From assembly GCF_013201665.1 (NCBI RefSeq), contig NZ_CP053840.1, positions 2,418,001-2,482,000 on the forward strand: a stretch of 64,000 nucleotides of DNA, read 5' to 3'. This DNA is from Arcobacter venerupis. GTDB lineage: Bacteria > Campylobacterota > Campylobacteria > Campylobacterales > Arcobacteraceae. A model generated the notes under the pieces. It ran no database searches. It saw only the letters and a list, made by a program, of their open reading frames with translations, and was not told the DNA's origin. Position numbers and translations under genes: made by a program. Positions 1 to 9,556 of this stretch are shown here, one piece after another; the stretch's first letter is position 1, and the number at the start of each line of letters is the position of its first letter.

Positions 1-223
1 CTCTTGCAGTTGTAATAGCTGGTGCTTCAACCCAAGGAATTGAAAAAAAACTTCTTCCTAACATAAATTTGTCATATTCATCATTATTTAAATTATCAAT
101 AGGTTTTAGAAGTATTGAATTACTTTTATCATTTGATAAAAATTTACTACTACTATCAACGGCAAAAAGCCCTGTAGCAAATATTGCTACAAGGCTTTTT
201 AATAAAATAACTTTTTTTAACAA
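1..223 (-). CDS. DUF1111-family di-haem oxidoreductase, N-terminal part (runs off the window)
   Basis: Reading the minus strand from 223 gives an open frame of 74 codons that continues past base 1. It begins at a TTG one base after the imelysin stop codon and encodes a signal-peptide-like start (LLKSLVAIFATGLFA). A block FMLGRSFFSIPWVEAPA follows, which resembles the start of the DUF1111 'thiol oxidoreductase' or di-haem peroxidase-like family. That family normally carries two CxxCH haem motifs, but these would lie outside the window. It is often found next to imelysin genes in iron-regulated loci, so co-transcription with the upstream gene is likely. No strong ribosome binding site is visible before the TTG, so translational coupling is inferred. 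Confidence 0.6.
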   Translation of the reverse strand, partial: MLKKVILLKSLVAIFATGLFAVDSSSKFLSNDKSNSILLKPIDNLNNDEYDKFMLGRSFFSIPWVEAPAITTAR

Positions 224-224
224 A

Positions 225-1577
225 TTATAGTTTTGTTTCTTCTGGATCTGTAACATCATCTGTACTTAAACTAATTTTATTAGCAGCTGCAACATTTACC
301 ATTTCATCACCTAGTTTTCTCAACTCATTTTTAAGTTTTACAATAACTTTAGATTGAGAACTTTCTGGTCTGATTTGATAATCGAAGTGCTCTTTAGTTT
401 TTGCAACTTCATCAATACTATTAATTTTTTCTTCAATAGATTTCATTAAATTTGTAATTCTAGTTTTTGTTTTAGCATCAACAGCATCTAATAAAGAAGG
501 ACCATATTTTTTACCTTTATATGTTGCTGTTAATATATTTTTAAATCCTATATAATTATTTAAGATATCTCTATGTGTATTATCAGAAAAACAAGAGTGT
601 TCATCTTCTTCACTTGGAGTTAAAACAGCAACTGCAATTCTTTCATTTGCTAATTCAGATTTAACAAAAACACCCATTCCTGCAATGATTTGTTTTAAAG
701 CTTGTGCTGATTCGATATTTTTAGAAGCATTATCTCCTTTTAATTTACCTTTTAATGCAGCTTGATATAAACCTTTTGTTCCATCTATATTTTTTTCCCA
801 AGCTGATTTTATAGTTTCTAAATCACTAACTAATTTTTCAGCTGATGCTTGTAAATATGCTAATCTTCTATCTGCATTTTTTTCAGTTGTAAAATCTTTT
901 AAAGTTCTAAGTCCAGCTGTCATTGCACCAGGAGTTACACTATCTTTTAGGAAATTAGAGTAATCTTGATCTTGTCCCCATAATAAGAATTCAATAGCAT
1001 GATAACCAGTTGCAACATTTGCCTCTCCACCATTTTCATTTAACTCTGTGATTGCATCAACAGTAATTTTACTTACATCAACTTCTTTTGATTCTTCTCC
1101 ACCTGGATTAAATTTTCCAACTGTGTCAATAATATTTCCAGAAGTTAATTTTCCATCTGCGTCAATTGTATAGTCAATCATATTTTCATCAAGTGGCCAA
1201 GCATTGATTTGTCCTTCAGGTGCACCATAAGCTTCAGCTATCCAACCATCTTCAGAATCAATTGGACCATTAGAAAGTCTAAAAGCTTCTGTTTGCCCAT
1301 AAGATTCTCTTGAATTTAACCAAGCTTTTTTTGCTTTATCTATATTTTCTTGAGTTGGATTTTTTGCAAATGCATCTATTGCAGTTTTTAAAGCAATTGC
1401 GTCATTTACAGCATCAGTATAATTTGCTAACGCAATATCTGAATACGCATCTAAAAACGAACTATTTTTTGTCATTTCTTTCTTTTGAACTCCATTTTCA
1501 GAAGCAGCACAACTTGTTAATGCAACAGCAGTAACAACAGATAGAGAAACTAGTACTTTTTTACTAAAATCTAACAT
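225..1577 (-). CDS. Imelysin family lipoprotein (iron-regulated, peptidase M75-like)
   Basis: The 450-residue product begins with a lipoprotein signal ending in a lipobox (LTSC), so it should be anchored in the periplasm. About residue 190 carries GYHAIEFLLWGQD, the GxHxxE imelysin motif. Imelysin (IrpA/ICMP-like) proteins belong to iron-responsive systems and are thought to bind iron or another ligand; protease activity is not established for most members. The gene lies directly downstream of a palindromic Fur box at 1656-1670 and just ahead of a DUF1111 gene, so an iron-repressed operon is the natural reading. The family call is secure; the precise function is unknown. Confidence 0.88.
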   Translation of the reverse strand: MLDFSKKVLVSLSVVTAVALTSCAASENGVQKKEMTKNSSFLDAYSDIALANYTDAVNDAIALKTAIDAFAKNPTQENIDKAKKAWLNSRESYGQTEAFRLSNGPIDSEDGWIAEAYGAPEGQINAWPLDENMIDYTIDADGKLTSGNIIDTVGKFNPGGEESKEVDVSKITVDAITELNENGGEANVATGYHAIEFLLWGQDQDYSNFLKDSVTPGAMTAGLRTLKDFTTEKNADRRLAYLQASAEKLVSDLETIKSAWEKNIDGTKGLYQAALKGKLKGDNASKNIESAQALKQIIAGMGVFVKSELANERIAVAVLTPSEEDEHSCFSDNTHRDILNNYIGFKNILTATYKGKKYGPSLLDAVDAKTKTRITNLMKSIEEKINSIDEVAKTKEHFDYQIRPESSQSKVIVKLKNELRKLGDEMVNVAAANKISLSTDDVTDPEETKL

Positions 1578-1605
1578 TTAATTCCTTTTTTTTAATCTTA
1601 ATATT

Positions 1606-1620
1606 AATTATCATTAATGA
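1606..1620. promoter_or_regulatory. Secondary Fur-box-like sequence
   Basis: TAATTATCATTAATGA-type sequence lies about 30 bp upstream of the imelysin start. It matches half of a Fur box (ATTATCATTA) and sits close to the stronger palindrome at 1656-1670. It may extend Fur binding across the promoter. Confidence 0.4.
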
Positions 1621-1655
1621 ATTAAAGCTAAATAAAACTTTTATTTATCTTAAAT

Positions 1656-1670
1656 TGATAATAATTATCA
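1656..1670. promoter_or_regulatory. Fur box upstream of imelysin operon
   Basis: TGATAATAATTATCA is a perfect 7-1-7 palindrome of the Fur-box type, 79 bp upstream of the imelysin start codon. A fur gene is present in this window (31623-32072). Iron-dependent repression of the imelysin/DUF1111 operon is inferred. Confidence 0.75.
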
Positions 1671-1779
1671 TAACAATTTAGCAATTAATATTATTTTCAG
1701 TATATTAAATTTAAATGAGTATAAAGTTAAAGGATATTAGGGATAAAAATTATGTATTTTTAAGTTTGCTAGTAATAAT

Positions 1780-1804
1780 AAAATAGAGTTTAATACTCTA
1801 TTTT
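1780..1804 (-). terminator. Hairpin terminator of the AsmA-like gene
   Basis: AAAATAGAGT and ACTCTATTTT form a 10-bp stem with a 5-base loop. It overlaps the TAG stop codon (1798-1800) of the minus-strand gene. The T-rich arm suits an intrinsic terminator. Confidence 0.55.
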
Positions 1805-3882
1805 ATTAAAAATTTTAAATTTTCAATAAGTTTTTTGGCTTTGTCATCTTCACTGTTTCCACCTAAAACCTTGTTTAACTTCTCTTCAATTTTATCTTTC
1901 TTTTTTTCAAGTTGTTTATTTATCTCTTCTTTTATTAAATCTTTTGTATTAAAAGAGATTTTAGGATGTGAAGTTTCTCCATTTACACCAACAACAAAAG
2001 TTTTATCTTTTATTGTTGCATTAATTTTCGCATCTATTTGTTTTTGTTCTAAATCTAAAATAGAGTCTTTTATATCAATTTGAGTATTTACACTTTTCAT
2101 AAGTAAATCAGATGTTAGTACTTTATCGTTAATTTGACTGTTTATATCAAAAGTTTCATACACTTCTTTTGTTAAATCAAATTTTGCTAATTTATCAAGT
2201 ATCATAGAAAAGTCATTTGGTAAAAAATGCCCATTAAGTAAATTTCCTTTTAACTCACCTTTTTTTACCAATAAGTCATAATCTAATACAAAAGTTCCTT
2301 TTGAATCAAAGATTTTTGGATAAGCTAACATATTTAATAACTCTTGAATATCTACATTTTTTAAATTTGCGTTTAATTTATTATTATTTAAATTAAAGTC
2401 TAAATTTCCACCTAAAGTATTAGATTTTCCATTTAACAAAAAAATATCATTTTTATTTGAGATATTTCCATTTATATCCATTTTACCTCTTAAATTAATT
2501 TTTAAAAAGTTTTTCATTTTTTCTAAAGATGGAAGATTCAATAAATAATCACTATCAAAAGATTTATCACCAAAGTCATACACACTTTTTTGTGTTGTTA
2601 AATTACCAAGTGTAGTTTGTAAAGTTGCTTTTGATACAGCTTGATTTGGTACTAAATTTGTATTAACATTTAAATCAAAATTTACTTTTTCTTGTAGGTT
2701 TTCTTTAAATACAGTGTTTGCAACTTCATTTACAATTGATGCATTAGTTATTTTTGAACTAATTGTTCCATCTAATTTATCTAAGTTTGCATTTTTTATA
2801 TCACCTTGAATATTTAAATCACCTAATGCATAAATTGGTTCATTTAACATTTGTAATAACTTTTCTAATTTAGCATTTTCAATAGAAAATTCAAAAGATG
2901 ATGGTTTAAAATCTTTTAATTTAGTATCAAACTTTGTTGTACTTTCAAAAATATTAGAAGTTCCATCAATTTCTACAATATCATCAGCTGATTTTATATT
3001 TCCATTTGTAGAAAACTCACCATTTAATTTTTTAGAAAATAGTCCTTCTAATTTACTTAAGTTTTTAACATCAATTTTATAATCAGATTCTATTTTGTTT
3101 GATAATAAATCAATTGAAGTTTTATTCACAAAAATATCAGCAATTGAGCTAATCAGGTCGGTTTTAATTTCTGCTTTGTTTGGATATAAAAGTGCATTTA
3201 TATCACTATGAAAACTAATTGGCGATGTAAATGTTTGGTTAAACTCTTTATTTATAACTTCATTATTGATTTTTGCATTTATAATTTTTAATACAATCAT
3301 TCCATCTAAATTTGAAATATTGGCATCTTTAATATCAGCTAAAATATTTAAATCACCTTTAGCATATTTTGGTTTATTTAATAAAACCAATAAATCTTCA
3401 ATTTTTGCATTTTTTATTTGTACATTTATATTTCGTGCTTCAAATTGTTCTAAATTAAAATAGTATTTAGTTTGACTTTGTGCAATATCTGAAATACCTT
3501 GAATTATGGCTTCTTTTTCATTTCCAATAAAAATCCCATTTGTAGAGAATGGTCCTTTAAACTCTAATTTTGTTAAATTTTTAAGAGTTGATAATTCATT
3601 GATTTTTATATCATATTTTAAATCAACACTCTTTTTTAAAATAGATAAATCCCCTGAAATATTAATTTTTGAATTATCATTTATCCATGCATCAAAATTT
3701 AGATAATTTAAAGTTAATGTAAAATCATTTACTTTTAACTTAACATCTTTTTGGTCTAAATTAACTTTTCTTTCAATATATGATGAAACAATATTGTTTC
3801 CAAATTTTGTAAATAACAACCCATAAATTGAACCTAATATAAGAATAATTATAAGAGTAAGTAATAAAAATATTTTTTTCAT
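1798..3882 (-). CDS. AsmA-like envelope protein with internal repeats
   Basis: The start is placed at the ATG at 3882, which has AAAAGG six bases upstream; an earlier in-frame ATG (3924) has no such site. The 694-residue product begins with one membrane segment (KKIFLLLTLIIILILGSIYG), and the rest is predicted periplasmic. At least two copies of a unit of about 170 residues are visible, each holding GDLNI, DGxI and a run of beta-type sequence; compare YAKGDLNILADIKDANI with YALGDLNIQGDIKNANL. This build is typical of AsmA/TamB-like proteins, which are thought to help lipid or outer-membrane protein traffic. The family is inferred from architecture and repeats, not from a specific signature. 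Confidence 0.55.
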   Translation of the reverse strand: MKKIFLLLTLIIILILGSIYGLLFTKFGNNIVSSYIERKVNLDQKDVKLKVNDFTLTLNYLNFDAWINDNSKINISGDLSILKKSVDLKYDIKINELSTLKNLTKLEFKGPFSTNGIFIGNEKEAIIQGISDIAQSQTKYYFNLEQFEARNINVQIKNAKIEDLLVLLNKPKYAKGDLNILADIKDANISNLDGMIVLKIINAKINNEVINKEFNQTFTSPISFHSDINALLYPNKAEIKTDLISSIADIFVNKTSIDLLSNKIESDYKIDVKNLSKLEGLFSKKLNGEFSTNGNIKSADDIVEIDGTSNIFESTTKFDTKLKDFKPSSFEFSIENAKLEKLLQMLNEPIYALGDLNIQGDIKNANLDKLDGTISSKITNASIVNEVANTVFKENLQEKVNFDLNVNTNLVPNQAVSKATLQTTLGNLTTQKSVYDFGDKSFDSDYLLNLPSLEKMKNFLKINLRGKMDINGNISNKNDIFLLNGKSNTLGGNLDFNLNNNKLNANLKNVDIQELLNMLAYPKIFDSKGTFVLDYDLLVKKGELKGNLLNGHFLPNDFSMILDKLAKFDLTKEVYETFDINSQINDKVLTSDLLMKSVNTQIDIKDSILDLEQKQIDAKINATIKDKTFVVGVNGETSHPKISFNTKDLIKEEINKQLEKKKDKIEEKLNKVLGGNSEDDKAKKLIENLKFLIK

Positions 3883-3977
3883 TCGTAACCTTTTTTTGAT
3901 AAATGAGACGATTATATCAAACAATGGTAAATAAAAAGAAAATAGATTTTTTTAGCTTTATTTTATTTTTTTTTGTA

Positions 3978-3983
3978 TATAAT
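3978..3983 (+). promoter_or_regulatory. -10 element of the atpE promoter
   Basis: TTGTATATAATCACG contains a TATAAT hexamer with a TG-like extension, 75 bp upstream of atpE. The leader that follows has an unusually GC-rich stretch (GGGATACGCAAGCCGAACAG) for this genome. No good -35 is seen, as is common in Campylobacterota promoters. Confidence 0.5.
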
Positions 3984-4058
3984 CACGAACTCAAAGTGTT
4001 AAGTAGGGATACGCAAGCCGAACAGACTTTGGAAATAATAAAATATAAGGAATCTAGA

Positions 4059-4373
4059 ATGAAAAAAATCGTTCTTTTAATGTTAGCTATCGCTGCTGTT
4101 GCATTCGCTGCTGATGCTGAAGTTGCTAACCAAACTTTAAAAGCTTACTCTGTAGTAGCTGCTGGAATTGGATTAGGTCTTGCTGCACTTGGTGGTGCTA
4201 TTGGTATGGGTAATACTGCTGCTGCAACTATTGCTGGTACTGCTAGAAACCCAGGTTTAGGTGGAAAATTAATGACAACTATGTTCATTGCATTAGCGAT
4301 GATCGAAGCTCAAGTTATTTATGCACTTGTTGTTGCAATGATTGCATTATATGCAAATCCATTTTTAGGATAA
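4059..4373 (+). CDS. atpE: F1Fo ATP synthase subunit c
   Basis: The ATG at 4059 has AAGGA eight bases upstream; the longer open frame from 3903 is not used. The 104-residue product has a hydrophobic N-terminal extension (MKKIVLLMLAIAAVAFAA) typical of campylobacterotal subunit c. Two transmembrane helices follow, joined by a polar loop (TARNPGLGGK). Helix 1 has the glycine-rich GIGLGLAALGGAIGMG packing motif, and helix 2 (MFIALAMIEAQVIYALVVAMI) contains the ion-binding glutamate in MIEAQ. The proteins form the c-ring that rotates as protons cross the membrane. The gene stands alone, away from other atp genes, and is followed by a strong terminator. Confidence 0.95.
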   Translation: MKKIVLLMLAIAAVAFAADAEVANQTLKAYSVVAAGIGLGLAALGGAIGMGNTAAATIAGTARNPGLGGKLMTTMFIALAMIEAQVIYALVVAMIALYANPFLG

Positions 4374-4404
4374 TCTTTAAATCTACAGATTTAATAACTT
4401 CCAA

Positions 4405-4439
4405 GGGTCAAAAAGTTTATCTTTTTGACCCTTTTTTTT
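4405..4439 (+). terminator. Intrinsic terminator after atpE
   Basis: GGGTCAAAAAG and CTTTTTGACCC form a perfect 11-bp stem around a five-base loop (TTTAT), followed by eight T residues. This is a textbook rho-independent terminator. Confidence 0.92.
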
Positions 4440-4447
4440 ATTCAAAA

Positions 4448-4480
4448 TGACACCTTAATGACACTATTTAGTTGTACAAT
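4448..4480 (+). promoter_or_regulatory. Direct-repeat operator and -10 element of the chemoreceptor gene
   Basis: TGACAC occurs twice (4448-4453 and 4459-4464), 11 bp apart, and a -10-like TACAAT follows at 4475-4480, ten bases after the second repeat. No -35 is present, which suits an activator bound to tandem sites. Related repeats lie at 9493-9519 and 14818-14845. Confidence 0.45.
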
Positions 4481-4509
4481 AGTCTTTTAAACTATAAAAA
4501 GGCACAAAA

Positions 4510-6633
4510 TTGAAAAATAGTACAATTAAAAATAAACTTCTTATGCTAACCCTTTTTAGCATATCTATTTCCTTTATTATCTTAGGTTTTTATAATGCCT
4601 ATAACAACTATACTTCAGAGTATAATTTAATCAAACAAAAAGAGTTAGATTTAGCAAAAGAGACTTCAAAGTCTATTAATAACTACCTTCAATCAAAAAT
4701 TGATATTGTTGAAGCAGTAGCGAATGAAGTATCAGCATTAACACTTGATGTAAAAAACAAAGAAATAGTTGATAAATTACGTCTAGGTAATTTATCAGGT
4801 AAATTTTCAGGATTGTACTTAGGAATAGCAGAAAATGGTAATTTTTTACAATTTGATGCAAGTTTTAGAACACCACAAACCCATGATTATGACTCAAGAG
4901 CTAGACCTTGGTTCAAAAAAGCAGTTGAATTAGATGGAGCTGGAGTTAGTGAACCATATATTGACTTTAGTACAAAAAAACTAGTTATCTCAGTATCAGC
5001 ACCAGTAAAAAAAGATGGCAAAATTATTGGCGTTATTGGTTCAGACATTCAACTTGATACTGTTGTAAATACAGTTTTAAATGTTAATCTTGGAGAAGAA
5101 GGTTTTGCTTATCTTATAGATAATCAAGGTAAAACACTAATTCATAAAGATGCTAAACTATTCAACACTCAAAATAAAATTTATGAACAAATTAAAAGTG
5201 ATGATAAATTACATTTCGATGAAGCTTTAGATGAAAGTAGTCCTCAACTAATCGCTTATAGTTCAGTTCCTATTACAAACTGGAAATTAGTAATTCAATT
5301 AGATAAAAAAGCTATCTCAAACAAAATAAACGCTAATTTAATAAAAGATATTATTTTATATATTGTTTTATTAATTATCATTTTAGCTATTTTATTTTTT
5401 GCATTAGTTAAAATTCTAGCACCATTGAAAACTCTTGAAGATGGATTAAATTTCTTCTTTAGATATTTAAAAGGTGAAGAAAAAAGTATTAATAAACTTA
5501 ACATTAAAACAAATGATGAGTTTGGAAATATGGCTGTTGAAATAGATAAACAAATGGAATTAATTTCTCATAATTTAAATGAAGATAAAAAATTAATTGA
5601 AGAAGTTAAAAATGTTGTAAATAGAGTTAAAGAAGGACGTTTGGACTTACAAATCAAAAATGAAACTTCTAACTTATCATTAAATGAATTAAAAAATATG
5701 TTAAATGATATGATTACTACAATCAAAGGTAATGTAAATGAAGATATTAACATTATATTATCTTCACTTGAACAATATTCAAAATTAAATTTCGTTAACA
5801 ATATTTCAAATCCAAGTGGAAATGTGGCAATTGGATTAAATAATCTATCAAATATTATTAATCAAATGCTTCATGAAAATAAAACAAATGGTTTAACACT
5901 AGATGAAAGCTCAAAGGTTTTATTAGAAAATGTTGATATATTAAATAAATCATCAAATGAAACAGCTGTTTCGTTAGAAGAAACTGCTGCTGCTCTTGAA
6001 GAAATTACAAGTACAGTTATTAATAATACTGAAAGAATTGCTACAATGGCTAATCACTCAAAAGTATTATCTACTTCTATTGAAGAGGGTCAAAAACTAG
6101 CAAACATAACAGTTGAATCAATGGATTCAATTAATGAGCAAACAAAAGCGATTGCCGATGCTATTACTATTATTGACCAAATTGCATTCCAAACAAATAT
6201 TCTTTCTTTAAATGCAGCCGTTGAAGCAGCAACAGCTGGAGAAGCTGGACGTGGATTTGCAGTTGTTGCAGCAGAAGTGAGAAACCTAGCGTCAAGAAGT
6301 GCAGAAGCAGCTAAAGAGATAAAAGAACTTGTTGAAAATGCTACAAGTAAAACAAACAGCGGTAAAAAAATTGCTGATGATATGATTAATGGATATGTAA
6401 AATTAAAAGAAAATATCAGTAAAACTACTCAAGTTATAAATGACATTTCAATTTCATCTCGTGAACAAAGAACAAGTATTGAGCAAATAAATGATGTTGT
6501 TAATAGATTAGATAGACAAACACAAAATAATGCTTCAGTTGCTACACAAACCCATGATATTGCAATAAATACATCAAATATTGCAAAAAGAATTTTAGAA
6601 ACTGTAAATGAAAAAGAGTTTAGAAATAAATAG
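4510..6633 (+). CDS. Methyl-accepting chemotaxis protein with a dCache sensor domain
   Basis: Translation starts at TTG 4510, with AAAAGG about eight bases upstream. The 707-residue protein has a first membrane segment at about residues 10-30 and a periplasmic double-Cache-type region ([18 protein letters not shown] and IIGVIGSDI are typical). A second membrane segment lies at about 277-300, followed by a HAMP-like linker. The cytoplasmic signalling coiled coil has the conserved hairpin tip, with [20 protein letters not shown] followed by [18 protein letters not shown]. It should control CheA through CheW. The ligand cannot be told from sequence alone; dCache domains often bind amino acids or carboxylates. 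A tandem TGACAC operator lies just upstream. Confidence 0.93.
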   Translation: MKNSTIKNKLLMLTLFSISISFIILGFYNAYNNYTSEYNLIKQKELDLAKETSKSINNYLQSKIDIVEAVANEVSALTLDVKNKEIVDKLRLGNLSGKFSGLYLGIAENGNFLQFDASFRTPQTHDYDSRARPWFKKAVELDGAGVSEPYIDFSTKKLVISVSAPVKKDGKIIGVIGSDIQLDTVVNTVLNVNLGEEGFAYLIDNQGKTLIHKDAKLFNTQNKIYEQIKSDDKLHFDEALDESSPQLIAYSSVPITNWKLVIQLDKKAISNKINANLIKDIILYIVLLIIILAILFFALVKILAPLKTLEDGLNFFFRYLKGEEKSINKLNIKTNDEFGNMAVEIDKQMELISHNLNEDKKLIEEVKNVVNRVKEGRLDLQIKNETSNLSLNELKNMLNDMITTIKGNVNEDINIILSSLEQYSKLNFVNNISNPSGNVAIGLNNLSNIINQMLHENKTNGLTLDESSKVLLENVDILNKSSNETAVSLEETAAALEEITSTVINNTERIATMANHSKVLSTSIEEGQKLANITVESMDSINEQTKAIADAITIIDQIAFQTNILSLNAAVEAATAGEAGRGFAVVAAEVRNLASRSAEAAKEIKELVENATSKTNSGKKIADDMINGYVKLKENISKTTQVINDISISSREQRTSIEQINDVVNRLDRQTQNNASVATQTHDIAINTSNIAKRILETVNEKEFRNK

Positions 6634-6658
6634 AATTTATCTATTATTTCTAAACAAG

Positions 6659-6697
6659 CTATCATAATACTTAAACTTATATGAAGTATTATGATAG
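6659..6697 (+). terminator. Hairpin after the chemoreceptor gene
   Basis: CTATCATAATACTT and AAGTATTATGATAG form a perfect 14-bp stem with an 11-base loop, 25 bp after the stop codon. It is not followed by a T run, so it may be a weak terminator or a 3'-end stabiliser. Confidence 0.5.
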
Positions 6698-6738
6698 TAA
6701 CATTCCAACCTTATTTTTAAAACTTAAATTTAAGAAGT

Positions 6739-6823
6739 GCGGTTATGGTGGAACGGTAGACACGCTACCTTGAGGTGGTAGTGCCCTACGGGTGTGCGAG
6801 TTCAAATCTCGCTAACCGCACCA
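6739..6823 (+). tRNA. tRNA-Leu (GAG)
   Basis: An acceptor stem GCGGTTA/TAACCGC closes an 85-nt cloverleaf with an encoded CCA end. The anticodon stem CTACC/GGTAG encloses TTGAGGT, giving anticodon GAG. A long variable arm follows, as expected for a class II leucine tRNA, and the T loop is TTCAAAT. It reads CTC/CTT leucine codons. Confidence 0.95.
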
Positions 6824-6859
6824 CTTTTTATTTCAAACAAACTTTCTTCTTCATATATA

Positions 6860-7558
6860 TTATTTAGTAATATTTATTTTTACACCTGTACTATGAAAAG
6901 TCTCTATAAATTTATGTTCTAACTTAGTTCTTAATCTATATAATAAAGTTCTAAAAGCACCTTTTGATACCAATTCATCTTGCCAAACATAATTCTCAAG
7001 CACATTAAATGGCACAATATTGCCTTTTGCTTCTATTAAAATTTTTAGTAGAATTACTTCTTTTTGTGTAAGTTTAATCTTTTCTTCTTTATAATAAAGT
7101 TCATCAGAATTTCTATCAAAATAATAATCTTCATCAAACAATATAATATTTTCAGAAACATAGTTTAGTTTTTTATACTTATTTTCTTTTTTATAAATTG
7201 CCAAATAAAGAGTTGTTTTTAACTCTTCAAAACTATAAGGTTTTAAAAGATACCCAACAGGATTTGTTAAAGAAGCTCTTTTTAGAGTTTCATTATCGTT
7301 AAAAGCTGTTAAATACAAAATATCCACAGCTGGTTTAACTTTTTTTATATCAGTTGCAGTTTCAATACCATCTCTACTATTATTTAAATTTATATCCATA
7401 ATTATAATGTCTGGTTCATCTTCTAAAACAAAAGCTATTGCATCATAATAATTTGTTACACTATTTGTAATATTAAACCCTAACTTGATAAGAGATTTTT
7501 TTATTTCCAATGCAACAATTGTTTCATCTTCAACTATCATTATCTTAATTTTATCCAT
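6860..7558 (-). CDS. Response regulator, receiver plus winged-helix output (OmpR-like)
   Basis: The 232-residue protein has an N-terminal receiver domain with acidic D11/E12, phospho-acceptor D55 (IIIMDINLN), T84 and K106 (LLKPYSF). It ends in a winged-helix domain (VLENYVWQDE, then GAFRTLLYRLRTKL). It overlaps the histidine kinase gene upstream by 8 bp, so the two are surely co-transcribed and form a pair. OmpR-type regulators usually bind tandem direct repeats, and a TGACAT/TGACAC repeat lies 110 bp beyond the kinase start. That link is inference. The target genes are unknown. Confidence 0.88.
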   Translation of the reverse strand: MDKIKIMIVEDETIVALEIKKSLIKLGFNITNSVTNYYDAIAFVLEDEPDIIIMDINLNNSRDGIETATDIKKVKPAVDILYLTAFNDNETLKRASLTNPVGYLLKPYSFEELKTTLYLAIYKKENKYKKLNYVSENIILFDEDYYFDRNSDELYYKEEKIKLTQKEVILLKILIEAKGNIVPFNVLENYVWQDELVSKGAFRTLLYRLRTKLEHKFIETFHSTGVKINITK

Positions 7559-9383
7559 TATCTCTCCATGAAATAATCACATTTGTGCCATTTTTAGCTT
7601 CAATAATAAATGAACCTTTTAATTGTTCTTTTGCTAAAGTTTGAACTAAAACTAATCCTAATGAATCACTTGATTTAGCGTTATCAAAACCTTTTCCATT
7701 ATCTTTAACATTTAATTCAATTAAAGAATCAGTCTGAGTTAATGAAATATGAACTGTTCCTTCTTGAGAATTAAAAGCATGTTTAAAGCAGTTTGTAATA
7801 AGTTCATTTAAAATCAAACCACAATAAATTGCTTTATCTATTTTAAGATTTGTTTTTATGTCATAAATTATTTTAATATTTTTTTCATAACTATATTGTA
7901 ACTCTTCAATTAATATTTTAAAATATTCATTTGTATCAATTGTTGTTACACTATTTTGTCCATGTAAAAGTTCATGTAAATGGCTCATAGCTTTTATTCT
8001 ATTTTGAACAGTTAAGAATATATCTTGTATTTTTTCATCTTCAATATCAATGCACTGCAATCTAATCAAAGAGATAATTGTTTGCATATTATTTTTAACC
8101 CTATGATTTAACTCTTTTAATAACAACTCTTTTTCTTCTAGAGCGAAGGTTAAGTCTTTTGTTTTTTCATTTACAATTATTTGTAATCTTTGCTTTTCAT
8201 TTTTTTGTTGAATCAAAAATTTATTTGCAATAAAATCTTTTTGTTTTTGTAATTGTTTGATTTTATCTGTGAGAGCAATTGAAAAGATTATTGCTTCTAA
8301 AACTAAAGATATTTCTACATAATATGGGAAAATCTTATATCCATTAAATAACCCTAAACTTGTTAAATACATATACATTCCAGCAGATATAAAAATACAC
8401 CAACCAAACAATATAAAATAAGCCTGTCTATTCTTTTTGAATGTGGCATAAATAGTAATAATAAACAAAAGTATGAGTAATACAACAGAAAAGATATTAC
8501 GATATTTATTAAAATCATTCGTGATAAGAAAAATTGAAATCATGAAAGGAAAAAGATAAAGATATATTTTAAGTATTCTATCAAATCTTGGATATTTTGC
8601 TGTATCTAAAAATGACCTTGTAAATAAACCCAATGCAAAGGCTGGAATTCCAACGATTACAGAGGAATAGCCAATTACTATTTCAATTATTTTAGCATTA
8701 GGAATATACAAATAACCTACTCCCACATATAATAAGTGATGAAAGATGATACCAACAATATAAAATACATAAAATAAATAATTTTTATCTTTTGTGAAAA
8801 AGTAAATAAACAAATTATACATAGCAAGAATCGCCATTGCGCCAAAAAAGAAATTTAAAATAGATTGATGCAAAATCTCATTTTGATAAAAAGGCTCTAA
8901 TTCCCAAAGGTTTAAATTTATTATCAAAGTTGTAATAGATGAATTTATTTTAAAATAATAAGTTTTTGTTTCATAAGGTTGTATTTTGATTCTAAAGATT
9001 GGATTTAAAGATTTTCTATTTTCACTTATATTAAATAAACCCTCTTTTTTTATTAAACCTTCAGAAGAATCATAAAGTTCAATATTTGTTGTTAAAGGAT
9101 TTGAATATTCTAAAATTTTATGTAGAGTACTATTTTCCAAGTTCGAAAGTGTGATTTTTATCCAAACATTAAACTTTGGTGAATATCCATAACTTAATGA
9201 TTGTTCACTGTTTTTAGTGAATTCTTTACTCTTAATTTGTTCAAAATTCAACTGTTGTGAATAATCAATATAAATATCAGATTTATCTAATATATTATAT
9301 TTTTGGACATTTGATGAAATCTCAAAAGCATTTGAATATACAAAAAAGACAAAAAGAAGCACCAACACTCTGAGTATACTCAA
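7551..9383 (-). CDS. 7TMR-DISM sensor histidine kinase (HisKA_2 type)
   Basis: The 610-residue protein starts with a signal peptide (LRVLVLLFVFFVYSNA). A periplasmic 7TMR-DISMED2-like beta domain and seven membrane helices (about residues 180-390) follow. After a coiled coil comes the phospho-acceptor box LNHRVKNNMQTIISLIRLQ, with the histidine near residue 424, typical of the HisKA_2 family. The ATPase domain has an N box (ILNELITNCFKHAF) and a G box (VKDNGKGF). DISM receptors sense small, often carbohydrate-like, periplasmic ligands; the ligand here is unknown. The next gene is its partner regulator. Confidence 0.88.
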   Translation of the reverse strand: MSILRVLVLLFVFFVYSNAFEISSNVQKYNILDKSDIYIDYSQQLNFEQIKSKEFTKNSEQSLSYGYSPKFNVWIKITLSNLENSTLHKILEYSNPLTTNIELYDSSEGLIKKEGLFNISENRKSLNPIFRIKIQPYETKTYYFKINSSITTLIINLNLWELEPFYQNEILHQSILNFFFGAMAILAMYNLFIYFFTKDKNYLFYVFYIVGIIFHHLLYVGVGYLYIPNAKIIEIVIGYSSVIVGIPAFALGLFTRSFLDTAKYPRFDRILKIYLYLFPFMISIFLITNDFNKYRNIFSVVLLILLFIITIYATFKKNRQAYFILFGWCIFISAGMYMYLTSLGLFNGYKIFPYYVEISLVLEAIIFSIALTDKIKQLQKQKDFIANKFLIQQKNEKQRLQIIVNEKTKDLTFALEEKELLLKELNHRVKNNMQTIISLIRLQCIDIEDEKIQDIFLTVQNRIKAMSHLHELLHGQNSVTTIDTNEYFKILIEELQYSYEKNIKIIYDIKTNLKIDKAIYCGLILNELITNCFKHAFNSQEGTVHISLTQTDSLIELNVKDNGKGFDNAKSSDSLGLVLVQTLAKEQLKGSFIIEAKNGTNVIISWRDNG

Positions 9384-9492
9384 AAAAATTCCTGATAATT
9401 ACTTGATATTTAAAAGTAGATTGTATTTTAATTATGCTTATTTTTTGTATTAATAATTCTGAATTAATTTTTTTAGTATTAAGATATATTTT

Positions 9493-9529
9493 ATGTGACA
9501 TGAAATGTGACACTTTTTTGCAATATTGT
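9493..9529 (+). promoter_or_regulatory. Direct-repeat operator between the kinase and acyltransferase genes
   Basis: TGACAT (9496-9501) and TGACAC (9508-9513) are 12 bp apart, each preceded by TG, and TTTTTTG follows. A -10-like TATTGT at 9524-9529 lies ten bases after the second repeat, facing the acyltransferase gene at 9557. The spacing matches the site at 4448-4480. Confidence 0.45.
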
Positions 9530-9556
9530 TCCTTAAATTTATAAAAAAGGACCAAT

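Noticed and set aside
3903-4058. Longer N-terminus for atpE starting at 3903
   Set aside because: It would cross the promoter and leader, and the normal subunit c start at 4059 has a good ribosome binding site.
4021-4058. GC-richer leader of atpE as a riboswitch
   Set aside because: No stable hairpins or known aptamer core could be read in such a short leader.
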